Under the pieces are notes generated by a model. The model was not told the origin of the DNA. It made no database searches and saw only the letters and a list, made by a program, of their open reading frames with translations. Position numbers and translations under genes: made by a program. This document shows positions 41,925 to 50,363 of a stretch of DNA of 64,000 nt, piece by piece (the stretch's first letter is position 1; each line of letters starts with the position of its first letter). The stretch is from Odoribacter sp. (GTDB taxonomy: Bacteria > Bacteroidota > Bacteroidia > Bacteroidales > Prolixibacteraceae), in NCBI GenBank assembly GCA_013824715.1, contig PNOH01000003.1, positions 116,121 to 180,120 on the forward strand, read 5' to 3'.

Positions 41925-41970
41925 GAACTTTTGAGAACTTTTGAGAACTTATGAGAACTTACAAGAACTT
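41921..41970 (+). repeat. Five tandem 10-bp repeats (WTGAGAACTT) at the end of the AlbA_2 gene
   Basis: ATGAGAACTT, TTGAGAACTT, TTGAGAACTT, ATGAGAACTT, ACAAGAACTT, back to back without spacers. The gene's TGA stop is in the first unit. Period of exactly 10 bases, about one helical turn. menB starts 32 bases further on. Confidence 0.9.
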
Positions 41971-42001
41971 ACCATTTAAGTATAAGAAATTCAATTAATT
42001 A

Positions 42002-42835
42002 ATGAATGTCATGAGCACAACAAGACAATGGCAAACCATCCGCGAATACGAAGATATTTTCTTCGATTATTTCGACGGAATCGGAAAAATCACCATTAAC
42101 CGCGAGCGTTATCGCAACGCATTCCGGCCAACAACAGTAAACGAAATTTCGGATGCACTGAAGATTTGCCGGGAAGATCAGCGAATCAACGTGGTAGTTC
42201 TGACCGGCGCCGGAGATAAAGCATTCTGTGCCGGTGGCGATCAAACCGTGAAGGGCAAAGGTGGTTACATGGATAAAGATGGTATTCCACGCCTCAATAT
42301 TCTTGAGGTTCAGAAGCAAATCCGCTCGATGCCAAAACCGGTCATTGCCATGGTGAACGGCTATGCCATTGGTGGCGGACACGTTTTGCATGTAGTTTGC
42401 GACATCAGCATTGCCAGTGAAAACGCCATCTTCGGACAAACCGGGCCAAAAGTAGGGAGTTTCGATGCCGGATTGGGTTCTTCGTATCTGGCCAGTATCG
42501 TTGGTCAGAAAAAAGCCCGCGAAATCTGGTTCTTATGCCGGCAGTACTCGGCTGCCGAAGCTTTGGAAATGGGATTGGTGAACAAAGTTGTGCCGTTCGA
42601 TCAGTTGGAAGACGAAGTGGTTGCCTGGGCCCAGCAAATGCAGGAACACAGTCCGCTGGCTTTGCGAATGCTGAAACTCGGATTGAACGCCGATCTCGAT
42701 GGGCAGATTGGAATTCAGGAATTTGCAGGAAATGCAACCTTACTTTATTACCTCACCGAAGAAGCCCAGGAAGGTAAAAAAGCTTTCCTCGAAAAACGCA
42801 AACCTGATTTCAAAAAGTATCCTAAATTCCCTTAA
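42002..42835 (+). CDS. menB: 1,4-dihydroxy-2-naphthoyl-CoA synthase
   Basis: 277 residues of the crotonase fold: [59 protein letters not shown] and a C-terminal [16 protein letters not shown], all diagnostic of MenB rather than other enoyl-CoA hydratases. It closes the naphthoate ring. An ATG three codons into the frame is an alternative start. Confidence 0.95.
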   Translation: MNVMSTTRQWQTIREYEDIFFDYFDGIGKITINRERYRNAFRPTTVNEISDALKICREDQRINVVVLTGAGDKAFCAGGDQTVKGKGGYMDKDGIPRLNILEVQKQIRSMPKPVIAMVNGYAIGGGHVLHVVCDISIASENAIFGQTGPKVGSFDAGLGSSYLASIVGQKKAREIWFLCRQYSAAEALEMGLVNKVVPFDQLEDEVVAWAQQMQEHSPLALRMLKLGLNADLDGQIGIQEFAGNATLLYYLTEEAQEGKKAFLEKRKPDFKKYPKFP

Positions 42836-42862
42836 TGTCAATCTGTTAATAATGTAACACTT

Positions 42863-42900
42863 TTGTTACTAACAAAGTTGTTACTAACAAAGTTGTTACT
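42863..42900 (+). repeat. Tandem palindromic repeats upstream of the AAA ATPase gene
   Basis: TTGTTACTAACAAAG twice (42863-42877, 42878-42892) plus a third partial TTGTTACT. Each unit contains the near-palindrome TTGTTA-C-TAACAA. The array covers the -33 region of the promoter below, where an operator is expected. Confidence 0.85.
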
Positions 42901-42908
42901 TATATTTG
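42878..42908 (+). promoter_or_regulatory. Internal promoter before the AAA ATPase gene
   Basis: -7 box TATATTTG (42901-42908) with a TTG at 42878-42880, 20 bases upstream, the normal Bacteroidota -33/-7 spacing. The start codon follows 15 bases later. The promoter would also drive menA. Confidence 0.7.
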
Positions 42909-42923
42909 TAGAAAATATTCAAC

Positions 42924-44060
42924 ATGGAAACACCTTTCGTATTTGGGAAATTGGCTGTTGAAAGAAATTTTACGAACAGAGAAAAGGAAAGGCAACGATT
43001 GACCGGGAATTTTTCAGGTCTTGTTAATACAGTTCTTATTTCACCTCGTCGCTGGGGAAAATCGTCTTTGGTGCAAAAATCTGCAATTGAGGCCATGTCG
43101 GTTGATGAAAATCTGCACTTTTGCTTTCTCGATGCTTTTAATATTCGGACAGAAGAACAGTTTTACCTGGCGCTGGCAAGTGAAGTTTTAAAGATTTCCG
43201 CATCAAAGATGGAGGTGCTTACTGAAAATGCGAAACGCTTTATGGGGGCATTTCTTCCTAAACTTTCTTTCAATCCAGAAAATCAGGATGAATTATCGCT
43301 AAGTCTCGACTGGAAAGAAGTAAAAAAACATCCTGATGCAATTCTGGATATGGCAGAAAAAATTGCCGCAGAAAAAGGATGGAAACTGGTTATTTGTATC
43401 GATGAATTTCAGAACATTGCAACATTCGAGAACCAGTTGGCATTTCAGAAAAAACTAAGGTCGCACTGGCAAAAGCACCAGCATGTTGCATACTGCTTGT
43501 ACGGAAGCAAGCGGCACATGCTGATGGATGTATTTACCAGTCCATCCATGCCATTTTATAAATTTGGAGATATCCTTTTTCTTGAAAAGATCGCCATGGA
43601 TAGTTGGGTTCCATTTTTATGCAGTCGGTTTGATGATACACAGAAATACCTCAGCGAAAGTGATGCGGCATTAATTGCCACTTTGGCCGAATGTCATCCG
43701 TATTACGTGCAGCAACTGGCACAGCAAAGCTGGTTTCGAACAGCAACCGCTTGTTCCGAAGAAATTATCCGTGAAGCGCACGAAGGAGTGGTATCTCAAC
43801 TGAGTTTGCTTTTTCAATCCAAAACCGAAGAACTGTCCACGCCGCAAGTCAACTTTTTAAAAGCATTGCTCGATGGGATCGAAAAATTTAGCTCGAAAAA
43901 CATCATCGATGATTACAGGCTAGGATCGTCGGCCAATGTGGCCAGAATAAAAAAAGCCCTTGAAAATAAGGAGATTATTGATATTCTGGCAGGAAATATT
44001 CTGGTGCTCGATCCGATGTACAAAAACTGGCTGGCAACCCGGTATTTCATTAAAAAATAA
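42924..44060 (+). CDS. AAA+ (ATPase_2/STAND-like) ATPase inserted between menB and menA
   Basis: 378 residues. It opens FVFGKLAVERNFTNREKERQRL, then Walker A SPRRWGKSSLV (about 38-48), Walker B LVICIDEFQNI (about 152-162), a sensor-like YGSKRH and a C-terminal winged-helix region (about 300-378). This is the Bacteroidota version of the archaeal-type ATPase family; many are solitary, with unknown roles, and some have the look of stress or toxin-linked regulators. It has its own promoter and operator-like repeats, and it ends 8 bases before menA, so menA may be expressed with it. It has no known role in menaquinone synthesis. Confidence 0.85.
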   Translation: METPFVFGKLAVERNFTNREKERQRLTGNFSGLVNTVLISPRRWGKSSLVQKSAIEAMSVDENLHFCFLDAFNIRTEEQFYLALASEVLKISASKMEVLTENAKRFMGAFLPKLSFNPENQDELSLSLDWKEVKKHPDAILDMAEKIAAEKGWKLVICIDEFQNIATFENQLAFQKKLRSHWQKHQHVAYCLYGSKRHMLMDVFTSPSMPFYKFGDILFLEKIAMDSWVPFLCSRFDDTQKYLSESDAALIATLAECHPYYVQQLAQQSWFRTATACSEEIIREAHEGVVSQLSLLFQSKTEELSTPQVNFLKALLDGIEKFSSKNIIDDYRLGSSANVARIKKALENKEIIDILAGNILVLDPMYKNWLATRYFIKK

Positions 44061-44068
44061 ACACAAAA

Positions 44069-44974
44069 ATGGCATCACTTAAAAGTTGGATCAAAGCGGC
44101 ACGTTTGCGGACATTGCCATTGGCAATTTCTGGTATTTTGATGGGTGCTGCACTTTCCATTATGGATGACGGTTTTAATCCAATAGTAACCATTCTGGCT
44201 ATTGTAACTGCCTTGTTTATCCAGATTTTTTCAAATTTCGCCAACGACTACGGCGATTCGCAAAAGGGGACAGATAATCAGCACCGTGTCGGGCCAAAAC
44301 GTACGGTACAAAGCGGCGAAATTAGCCCGAAACAAATGAAAAACGGGATGATTGTTTTAATTATCCTTAGTCTGGGGAGTGGAATATGGCTGGTTACCGA
44401 AGGTACAAAAGGACTACAACTGACTACTTTTCTTCTATTTCTGGCTTTTGGAATTGTGGCGCTGATTGCTGCATTCCGTTATACTGCCGGCAGTAATCCG
44501 TATGGATATGCCGGATTTGGCGACCTGGCTGTTTTCCTGTTCTTTGGAATTTTACCAGTGGCAGGCACTTATTTTCTAAACATCCATCAACTTAATCCTG
44601 AAATATTTCTTCCGGCAACCAGTATCGGACTTTTCAGTACCGGAGTCCTGAACCTGAACAATATGCGCGACATTGAGAACGACCGCAATTCAGGAAAAAA
44701 TACGGTGGTGGTACGAATGGGTAGTACCAATGCGAAAATCTATCACTCGGTGCTGATTTTAATAGGGATTCTGGCGGCTGTTATTTTTACTGCACTAAAT
44801 TCAAGGTCAACGTTTCAATGGTTATTTCTGCTGTCGTTCCCGTTGTTTATTGGCGATCTGATACAGATTAATAAAGTTACCAGGCCCCGAAACTTCGATC
44901 CCTTCCTGAAAAAATTATCGCTGGCAACGCTGCTTTTTACTGTTTTGTTCGGGCTGGGAATTATTCTGATTTAA
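44069..44974 (+). CDS. menA: 1,4-dihydroxy-2-naphthoate polyprenyltransferase
   Basis: 301 residues, UbiA-type, with about eight or nine membrane helices. The first aspartate-rich motif is NFANDYGDSQKG (about 55-66) and the second is NNMRDIENDRNSGKNT (about 190-205); both bind magnesium-prenyl diphosphate. RAVGPKRTVQSGEIS-like sequence (HRVGPKRTVQSGEIS here) lies between. It attaches the isoprenoid tail to make demethylmenaquinone in the inner membrane. It is the last men gene here; menC, menE and menH are not in the window. Confidence 0.95.
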   Translation: MASLKSWIKAARLRTLPLAISGILMGAALSIMDDGFNPIVTILAIVTALFIQIFSNFANDYGDSQKGTDNQHRVGPKRTVQSGEISPKQMKNGMIVLIILSLGSGIWLVTEGTKGLQLTTFLLFLAFGIVALIAAFRYTAGSNPYGYAGFGDLAVFLFFGILPVAGTYFLNIHQLNPEIFLPATSIGLFSTGVLNLNNMRDIENDRNSGKNTVVVRMGSTNAKIYHSVLILIGILAAVIFTALNSRSTFQWLFLLSFPLFIGDLIQINKVTRPRNFDPFLKKLSLATLLFTVLFGLGIILI

Positions 44975-45065
44975 GATTAACGATCAGAGATTCGCGATTA
45001 ACGAATGTGCTTCTGGTTGAATTGCAAATCTCAAATCGTTGATCGTTAATCATCAATCGTTAATC
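44975..45065. repeat. Intergenic inverted-repeat element built from GATTAACGA words
   Basis: GATTAACGA occurs at 44975 and 44996 and its complement TCGTTAATC at 45043 and 45057. The arms 44975-44986 and 45040-45051 pair perfectly over 12 bases, with a further GAGATT/AATCTC pair inside. It fills the space between the convergent menA and upp genes. Confidence 0.75.
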
Positions 45066-45066
45066 A

Positions 45067-45729
45067 TCAGTGCGAATCAATTTTAGCTCCGAAAGCCAGA
45101 TCGCCGGCATCGCCGAGTCCCGGAACAATGTATGACAGGTGGGTCATATCCGGATCAACTGCACCAATCCATAAGGTAACATTTTCAGCAGTGATGTGTT
45201 TGGCGACATATTCCACTCCCTGGGTACTTGCAATAACCACTACCAGATGAACTTGTTTTGGTGTTCCTTTTTCCAATAAGGCACGATAACCAATTTCCAT
45301 GGATGCACCTGAAGCAAGCATGGGATCTGAAAGAATCACCACTTTTCCATCAAGCGAAGGTGAGGCCAGATATTCGAACTCGATATGAAATTCGCCGGCT
45401 GCATCGTATTTCCGGTAAGCTGAAATAAATGCATTCTCTGCGTGATCGAAAACGTTGAGCAAGCCTTGCTGAAGCGGTAATCCGGCACGTAAAATAGTTG
45501 CTAAAACCGGGTGCTGAACAAGGGTGGCAACTTTCGCAATTCCAAGTGGAGTTTTTATTTCAGTTGTTTCGTAATCCATCACTTTGCTTATTTCGTAAGC
45601 AAAAATCTCGCCTAAACGCTGAAGGTTTTTTCGGAAACGCATCGGATCTTTCTGAATGACTTCGCAGCGGATTTCTGAAATGAACTGATTGAATACGGAG
45701 TTCGAACCCCCAATGATATTTACCTTCAT
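45067..45729 (-). CDS. upp: Uracil phosphoribosyltransferase
   Basis: 220 residues from the ATG at 45729; the open frame continues upstream without a sensible start. It has the ILRAGLPLQQGLL and LSDPMLASGAS (PRPP loop) motifs and the GDAGDLAFG C-terminus of Upp. Bacteroidota Upp proteins are often this diverged at the N-terminus. It salvages uracil to UMP. It is transcribed towards menA, with a repeat element between. Confidence 0.87.
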   Translation of the reverse strand: MKVNIIGGSNSVFNQFISEIRCEVIQKDPMRFRKNLQRLGEIFAYEISKVMDYETTEIKTPLGIAKVATLVQHPVLATILRAGLPLQQGLLNVFDHAENAFISAYRKYDAAGEFHIEFEYLASPSLDGKVVILSDPMLASGASMEIGYRALLEKGTPKQVHLVVVIASTQGVEYVAKHITAENVTLWIGAVDPDMTHLSYIVPGLGDAGDLAFGAKIDSH

Positions 45730-45820
45730 GATTTTAATCGTTTCGGCGAAAGTAATTAAAATTCGCAAACCATAAGAATGCTTTTTAATATGCAAATCAG
45801 TGCTTGATAAGTTTTCAGGT

Positions 45821-46753
45821 TTACCTTTTAAATATTTGCAATAGTTTTGGCAGTTTGTTTTGATGAATGGAGTAATAGGTTTCAGGTTTGGCGCCGAAAC
45901 CGGCATAAAATCTTGCAATGCCCGCCAGGTTTGATCCTTCAAAATCGAGAATCTTGTTTTTACCTGCTTTATCGCTTATAAATTTATCAATCAATAAAAA
46001 CATGGCACTTTGATCAATCCCCTGTGCATTGGATGATGCGGCCAGAAAAATGTATTTCTGATGTGTATTCAGGAAAAAGGCTGAAGCTATCAAATTATTG
46101 GTGGCATCCCATGCCCCGTATATTTCACCCAGATGATTGATTAAAGCATAACTAATTACCTTTTGCAGGGCTATATAATGCTTAAGTTTAACGACAGTTG
46201 AATGATCTTTGAGATTTTGTTGAGTAAACAGCCGGAAAAATTTAATGTCAAATACTTGTGATATAAAGACTTTGTTTCGGATAGCTTTTTGAATATTCCT
46301 GCGGGTGTTTGAATTGTAAGAATTCCGTATATTTTCGAGTCCAGACTCAAGGTGCAACTGATAAGTGGCATTTGGCTCAAGGATGAAACTATTGGTTGTT
46401 GGCCTGTTGGCTAAATTAAGCTTCATGTCGGTAAGCCTGAATTGCCTGGGAATTGAATTTAAAAACTGGTTGACGATCTCAGGTTCAGTTTGAAAAGCCG
46501 AAAAAACACCCAACTGCTGGGTGAAAAATGGTTGGTAAATATACCTGATCCCATATTTTCGGTTATTGGGCAAGGGCATCACGTACAAATAGTCGCCCCA
46601 AATCAGTGCATCCCAATGCTGACAGATTCGATCGAGATACCAACTGCTTGCATAAGCAATACCGGAAGTTGAATGGTCAATGCACCGGTCCCATTTTGTA
46701 CGGTCAATATCTTTGTTTTTTATAAACTTAATTTCAGGATTACTCATTTTCAT
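45821..46753 (-). CDS. Putative acyl/aminoacyl transferase of the GNAT/FemAB type
   Basis: About 310 residues from the ATG at 46753; a second ATG is two codons in. The open frame upstream is antisense space inside the previous gene. The pattern is WDRCIDHSTSGIAYASSWYLDRIC at the start, then a FemAB-like second half: YNSNTRRNIQKAIRN, GAWDATNNLIASAFFL, ILDFEGSNLAGIARFYAGFGAKPETYYSI. The DFEGS...FYxGFGAKP block is typical of FemAB/GNAT proteins that decorate cell-surface glycans or peptidoglycan. It overlaps the preceding deacetylase-like gene by 14 bases, so the pair are likely to act on the same product. Confidence 0.75.
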   Translation of the reverse strand: MKMSNPEIKFIKNKDIDRTKWDRCIDHSTSGIAYASSWYLDRICQHWDALIWGDYLYVMPLPNNRKYGIRYIYQPFFTQQLGVFSAFQTEPEIVNQFLNSIPRQFRLTDMKLNLANRPTTNSFILEPNATYQLHLESGLENIRNSYNSNTRRNIQKAIRNKVFISQVFDIKFFRLFTQQNLKDHSTVVKLKHYIALQKVISYALINHLGEIYGAWDATNNLIASAFFLNTHQKYIFLAASSNAQGIDQSAMFLLIDKFISDKAGKNKILDFEGSNLAGIARFYAGFGAKPETYYSIHQNKLPKLLQIFKR

Positions 46754-48077
46754 ACTTTGTACCAGTTTCCAGAATTTGTTCAAAAACTTTTCGCCATCCG
46801 AGCCATTGGCCCGAATCTTTGAGCGATTCGTTATGCCAGAGACTGATAAACGTTCCATCAACTTTTTTTACTTCGAGCATCAATTTTTCGATTTGCTGTT
46901 CTGCCTTTTCAGAATCCAGGTGCATGTAATTTTTCAGGGTCACATCCATAACCTGAAACGGATGAATCATCAATTCAGTACTTCGGTTACGGCTCAGATC
47001 AAAAAAGGGGAATGGAGTACAAGTGCCGGCCCTGAATCCGGCTATACGTGCAAATCCCATGGTGAAATCTTCGGTGATACCCATTTTTTGAAGGTTTTGA
47101 TAAGTTTTTGGGAATTGAAGTTTCAGGTAATGCTGGCGACTTCGGGTTATTGGCCTTTGAATAATGTCTTCCAGCCTTTCCTTTTCTTTTTCAAACATCC
47201 AGGGTTTGTGATTGGATGCATACGACGGATGAATGCCCACTTCACAAACCGATGAAATACTGGCTATTAATTCCCTGAATGGTTTCTTTTTGTGAGAAAT
47301 ATTTTTGTCGTACTGGTTCCGGTCGCCGATCAGGAAAAAGAAATGGATATGGTTCAGAAGTCCTTTGTATGTTTCAAGAATGTATTTGTACGTATCATAC
47401 GGATCTTTCCTGATACCCAGAAATACAATTAATCGCTGTTTCAGTTCGTCTGCCCTGCCATGAAAGATAGCTTTCAGAACCGCCCCGAACGAAACGATCG
47501 GTTTTTTATTTTTGAACGCCCAGGCATTGTCGATGTCGATGGTTGTCAGAAACTGAAAATTACGTTTCCTGACCTTAATTTCCGGAAACTGATCTGTGAT
47601 TTTTTCAGAAATCCAGTATGCTATCTGATCAACAATAGGTTTTTCATGTAACCCTAACTTGTACAAAATATTTTCGGAATCGGTAAATCGTTCGTGCTCA
47701 TCGGTTCCTACTGAAAGATATTCTTCGTACCGGGTAATCAGATAAAAAATGCAGGCAAACGGGTCGAAGGGGAGGAAAGAGTCGTCAGAAGAAGGGAAAA
47801 ACAGCCGGAATTGCAGGTATTCAACTTCGGTAATTTCTTGCTTTGAAATGGTTTTTTCGAATAAAAGTGAATGGGCTTTCAGGAATAATCCGGAAGAAAG
47901 ACTGGCTGGCGAATAATTAATTTTAGGTAGGTTTGATTGAAGGAATTCGTTCGGGTTGGAAGTAAAACCAGGCTCAACGCCAAGGATAGTATTAAAAATG
48001 AATTCAAAGGTATATTCAACCCGGGGAGTAATTTCGGGGACAAAAATCAGGAGTTTAGTATGTTGCGTTTTTTCCAC
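46740..48077 (-). CDS. Polysaccharide deacetylase-like protein with DUF7033-type N-terminus
   Basis: 445 residues with a GTG start at 48077; an in-frame stop lies just upstream and no ATG is available. The N-terminal 150 residues (KLLIFVPEITPRVEYTFEFIFNTIL..., then FACIFYLITRYEEYL) are the region found before NodB-like deacetylase domains in Bacteroidota. The C-terminal part has the deacetylase landmarks in modified form: FLTTIDIDNAWAF (the metal-binding D-D), VGIHPSYASN, RQHYLKLQFPKTYQ, GFRAGTCTPFPFFD and SLWHNESL. It probably removes acetyl groups from a surface glycan. It is upstream of, and overlapping, the FemAB-like gene. Confidence 0.8.
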   Translation of the reverse strand: MEKTQHTKLLIFVPEITPRVEYTFEFIFNTILGVEPGFTSNPNEFLQSNLPKINYSPASLSSGLFLKAHSLLFEKTISKQEITEVEYLQFRLFFPSSDDSFLPFDPFACIFYLITRYEEYLSVGTDEHERFTDSENILYKLGLHEKPIVDQIAYWISEKITDQFPEIKVRKRNFQFLTTIDIDNAWAFKNKKPIVSFGAVLKAIFHGRADELKQRLIVFLGIRKDPYDTYKYILETYKGLLNHIHFFFLIGDRNQYDKNISHKKKPFRELIASISSVCEVGIHPSYASNHKPWMFEKEKERLEDIIQRPITRSRQHYLKLQFPKTYQNLQKMGITEDFTMGFARIAGFRAGTCTPFPFFDLSRNRSTELMIHPFQVMDVTLKNYMHLDSEKAEQQIEKLMLEVKKVDGTFISLWHNESLKDSGQWLGWRKVFEQILETGTKYENE

Positions 48078-48342
48078 AGAATGGAGTCCAAAGTTTCACA
48101 AGAAATATGTCATCTACAAATATTATTCTGCTGGTAATTAGCTTGAAAGTATCGTTAAATTGGATTTGTGAAAATTTTGTTGAAAGGAGAATTTTAGCCG
48201 TATGTTCAATTATTTCGTCTTTGAGCAATCCGACAGTGTAAAAATCAAAATATTTTGAACCATTAATAATAAGTTGTCCAATCTTACTTTGAGTGTTTAA
48301 AATTGCGCTAAAAACAATATTTGAATCAACAACAATCTTCAT
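48055..48342 (-). pseudogene. Truncated PIN-domain (VapC-like) toxin
   Basis: 95 residues from the ATG at 48342, which overlaps the antitoxin stop (ATGA). The first half is a normal PIN domain (MKIVVDSNIVFSAIL with the first aspartate, then LKDEIIEH). After FVDDIFL the sequence breaks off to KLWTPFCGKNATY, and the usual D-x-x-D or vALAl segment with the other acidic residues is absent. The frame ends inside the start of the deacetylase gene. A deletion joining the PIN gene to the deacetylase leader would explain this; nuclease activity should be lost. Confidence 0.6.
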
Positions 48343-48545
48343 TTTAATCCGCGACGGGCTTTTACTTTTGTCCAAATTGATTTGTTTACTTCTTTTGAAA
48401 GCTCATCAACATCAGTTTGTTTAGCTTTTGATTTGGCTGTCAATTCCTTATATTGTAAAAAATCAAGCATATTTTGAAGTTCGCTCAAATCTACATAGGC
48501 AGGAAGTCGAACTAAAATCTCATCTTTTGTTCTTTCAAGTATCAT
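48339..48545 (-). CDS. Small antitoxin partner of the PIN remnant
   Basis: 68 residues: MILERTKDEILVRLPAYVDLSELQNMLDFLQYKELTAKS and a basic tail. A short beta strand followed by a helix pair is the pattern of small DNA-binding antitoxins beside Bacteroidota PIN toxins. Stop and toxin start overlap by 4 bases. Confidence 0.62.
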   Translation of the reverse strand: MILERTKDEILVRLPAYVDLSELQNMLDFLQYKELTAKSKAKQTDVDELSKEVNKSIWTKVKARRGLK

Positions 48546-48583
48546 AGTTTTCTTTTTCCCAAATATACCAAATTTTCCTGATA

Positions 48584-49273
48584 TCAGATCAGCCCTTCAT
48601 CGGCGAAGCTAAAGTACGAACCATTTCCGATAATCAGGTGGTCGAGCACCGGAATGTCCATATGTTTTCCGGCTTCCTGAATTTTTTTTGTGATATCCTT
48701 GTCGGCTTCGCTTGGAATCAGGTTGCCCGAAGGGTGATTGTGGCATAAGATAATAGAACAGGCCAGCTTGTCGAGCGCCATTTTCAGGATAATGCGCACA
48801 TCAATGATGGTCCCTGACAGTCCACCCTGACTCACCATCATTTTTTCTATAAGAAGGTTGTTCCGGTTGAGCAGCAGCACCCAAAATTCTTCGTGCGGAA
48901 GGTCGCTTAGCAAGGGTTTGAAGATACTGGCAGCATCAGCGCTGGTTATCACTTTGGGCTTTTCGTCGGGCTCCGATTCTTTTCTCCGACGGCCTAGTTC
49001 AAGCGCCGACATAATGGTAATGGCTTTTACTTCGCCAATTCCTTTGAATTTCCTTAGGTCGCTAATGGTTTTTTTGCCCAGTTCGTTGAGGTTATTGTTT
49101 ACCGAAGCTAAAATCCGGCGCGATACTTCAACTGCAGATTCGTCCAGGTTGCCGGAACCAATCAAAATGGCGATTAATTCAGCCTCAGACAACGAGCGGA
49201 TTCCTTTGGTTTGCATTTTCTCGCGCGGCCGGTCTTCAACTGCCCATTCTTTTATACTTAGTTTTTTGTACAT
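48584..49273 (-). CDS. radC: RadC-family (JAB1/MPN-type) DNA-repair-like protein
   Basis: 229 residues from the ATG at 49273; a TTG at 49294 would add seven residues. An N-terminal helix-hairpin-helix region (LSEAELIAILIGSGN...LRKFKGIGEVKAITIMSALELGRR) is followed by the MPN+ metal site: EEFWVLLLN (E), LCHNHPSGNLIPSEAD (H-x-H...S...D). All metal ligands are present. The biochemical role is unclear; chromosomal copies like this are conserved. Confidence 0.92.
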   Translation of the reverse strand: MYKKLSIKEWAVEDRPREKMQTKGIRSLSEAELIAILIGSGNLDESAVEVSRRILASVNNNLNELGKKTISDLRKFKGIGEVKAITIMSALELGRRRKESEPDEKPKVITSADAASIFKPLLSDLPHEEFWVLLLNRNNLLIEKMMVSQGGLSGTIIDVRIILKMALDKLACSIILCHNHPSGNLIPSEADKDITKKIQEAGKHMDIPVLDHLIIGNGSYFSFADEGLI

Positions 49274-49360
49274 GTGAGGGAAAGTTATGCTCAACTAAGT
49301 TATGAAACTGCAATGAATTGACCAAAATTTATTTTCTGAATGATTCAAAAATCAAGTGAT

Positions 49361-49387
49361 GACGGGGTGACTCGCAGTCACCCCGTC
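49361..49387 (-). terminator. Strong hairpin terminator after the TIM-barrel gene
   Basis: A perfect 12-bp GC-rich stem with a 3-base loop (arms 49361-49372 and 49376-49387), followed on the minus strand by an ATCACTTGATTTTTG tract. It lies 20 bases after the stop of the 49408-50265 gene. Confidence 0.7.
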
Positions 49388-49407
49388 AGTAGGAGTAGCC
49401 CAAGGAT

Positions 49408-50265
49408 TTAAAACCTCAAATTCCTCAGATATTCAGCGCTTCCGCGCAAACATTCGATGCCGTTCGTTTCACCATCTCTTTCAACTATGTAGTGGCGCAC
49501 TCCCTGGTCCCAGGCTTCGCGAAACACAGGGCGGAAATCAATAATTCCCGAACCTGGGCAGGCAAACGATTTTTCAGGAGTCGAATCCATGTCTTTCACA
49601 TGCAGGATTTCGTATCGTCCGGGGTATTTCTTCAGGCACTCCACCGGATCGCCACCGCCTTTACGGACCCAGTAAATGTCGAGTTCAGTTTTCACGTTTG
49701 TCGGATCAGTATTTTTCATCAGGATGTCGAACGGAAGTCCTTCCGGAGTTTCTTTTTCGAATTCCCAGTTGTGGTTATGCCAGCAAAATTTGATTCCGCC
49801 TTTCCGGCATGCTTCGCCCAATTTGTTAAGGTTGTCGGCAGCGGTTTTGGCTTCATCGGAGGTAATGTTTTTGGCATCGGTGAGCCACGGCCAGTAGCAA
49901 ACCCAGTATTTTTTGCCCATTTCGAGCGCTTCGGCAATTTTCTTTTCGGAGTCTTTCAGCATGTCGGCCATCGAAGAACCACCGGCAAAAACATTGATGC
50001 CAAGTAATTTGCAGACAGCTTTATATTCAGCAAGCGAATTGCCTAAAAAGTTGCCGGTTTCCATTTCAGAGTAGCCCTGTTTGGCCAGTTTTTCCAAAGT
50101 GCCTTTCCAGTCTTCTTTCATAAAATTGCTAACAATTCCGGAAATGAATCCGATTTTATCAAGCCTGTCTGCTTTCTTTTCGATAGCCCATGCCGGAAAT
50201 CCGGTAGCGAATCCTGCTGTTGCAAGGCCAATGGTTGTTAAAAATTGTCGTCTGTTGGTGTTCAT
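49408..50265 (-). CDS. Exported sugar-phosphate isomerase/epimerase-like TIM barrel (Tat signal)
   Basis: 285 residues from the ATG at 50265. The N-terminus MNTNRRQFLTTIGLATAGFATG is a twin-arginine signal. The rest is an AP-endonuclease-2/xylose-isomerase-like TIM barrel with metal-site residues in FCWHNHNWEF, TELDIYWV, EILHVKDMD and IVERDGE. Relatives act as sugar 2-epimerases, isomerases or 3-keto-glycoside hydrolases. It follows the Gfo/Idh/MocA gene with 98 bases between, so the two probably serve one periplasmic sugar-oxidation route. The frame upstream of 50265 is not expected to be translated. Confidence 0.85.
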   Translation of the reverse strand: MNTNRRQFLTTIGLATAGFATGFPAWAIEKKADRLDKIGFISGIVSNFMKEDWKGTLEKLAKQGYSEMETGNFLGNSLAEYKAVCKLLGINVFAGGSSMADMLKDSEKKIAEALEMGKKYWVCYWPWLTDAKNITSDEAKTAADNLNKLGEACRKGGIKFCWHNHNWEFEKETPEGLPFDILMKNTDPTNVKTELDIYWVRKGGGDPVECLKKYPGRYEILHVKDMDSTPEKSFACPGSGIIDFRPVFREAWDQGVRHYIVERDGETNGIECLRGSAEYLRNLRF

Positions 50266-50317
50266 ATTATAATAGTTTATAGTGTTCAGTCGCAGTTTGC
50301 AGAATGTTGTGAGATAC

Positions 50318-50357
50318 GGGTTACGAGTTACAAGTTGCAACCTGTAACTCGCAACCC
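50318..50357. repeat. Intergenic hairpin of repeated GTTACGA/GTTACAA words
   Basis: 15-base arms 50318-50332 and 50343-50357 match at 14 positions around a 10-base centre that is itself palindromic (GTTGCAAC). It lies between two co-directional genes, so it may shape the transcript or cut expression of the second gene. Confidence 0.65.
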
Positions 50358-50363
50358 GCAACC

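Noticed and set aside
41921..41970. CRISPR-like array
   Set aside because: The 10-base units are contiguous with no spacers and there is no cas gene in the window.
48584..49273. radC as a sign of another mobile element
   Set aside because: It is a full-length chromosomal-type RadC with no integrase, repeats or phage genes around it.
50266..50361. Longer N-terminus for the TIM-barrel protein
   Set aside because: It would run through the intergenic hairpin and hide the twin-arginine signal that starts at 50265.
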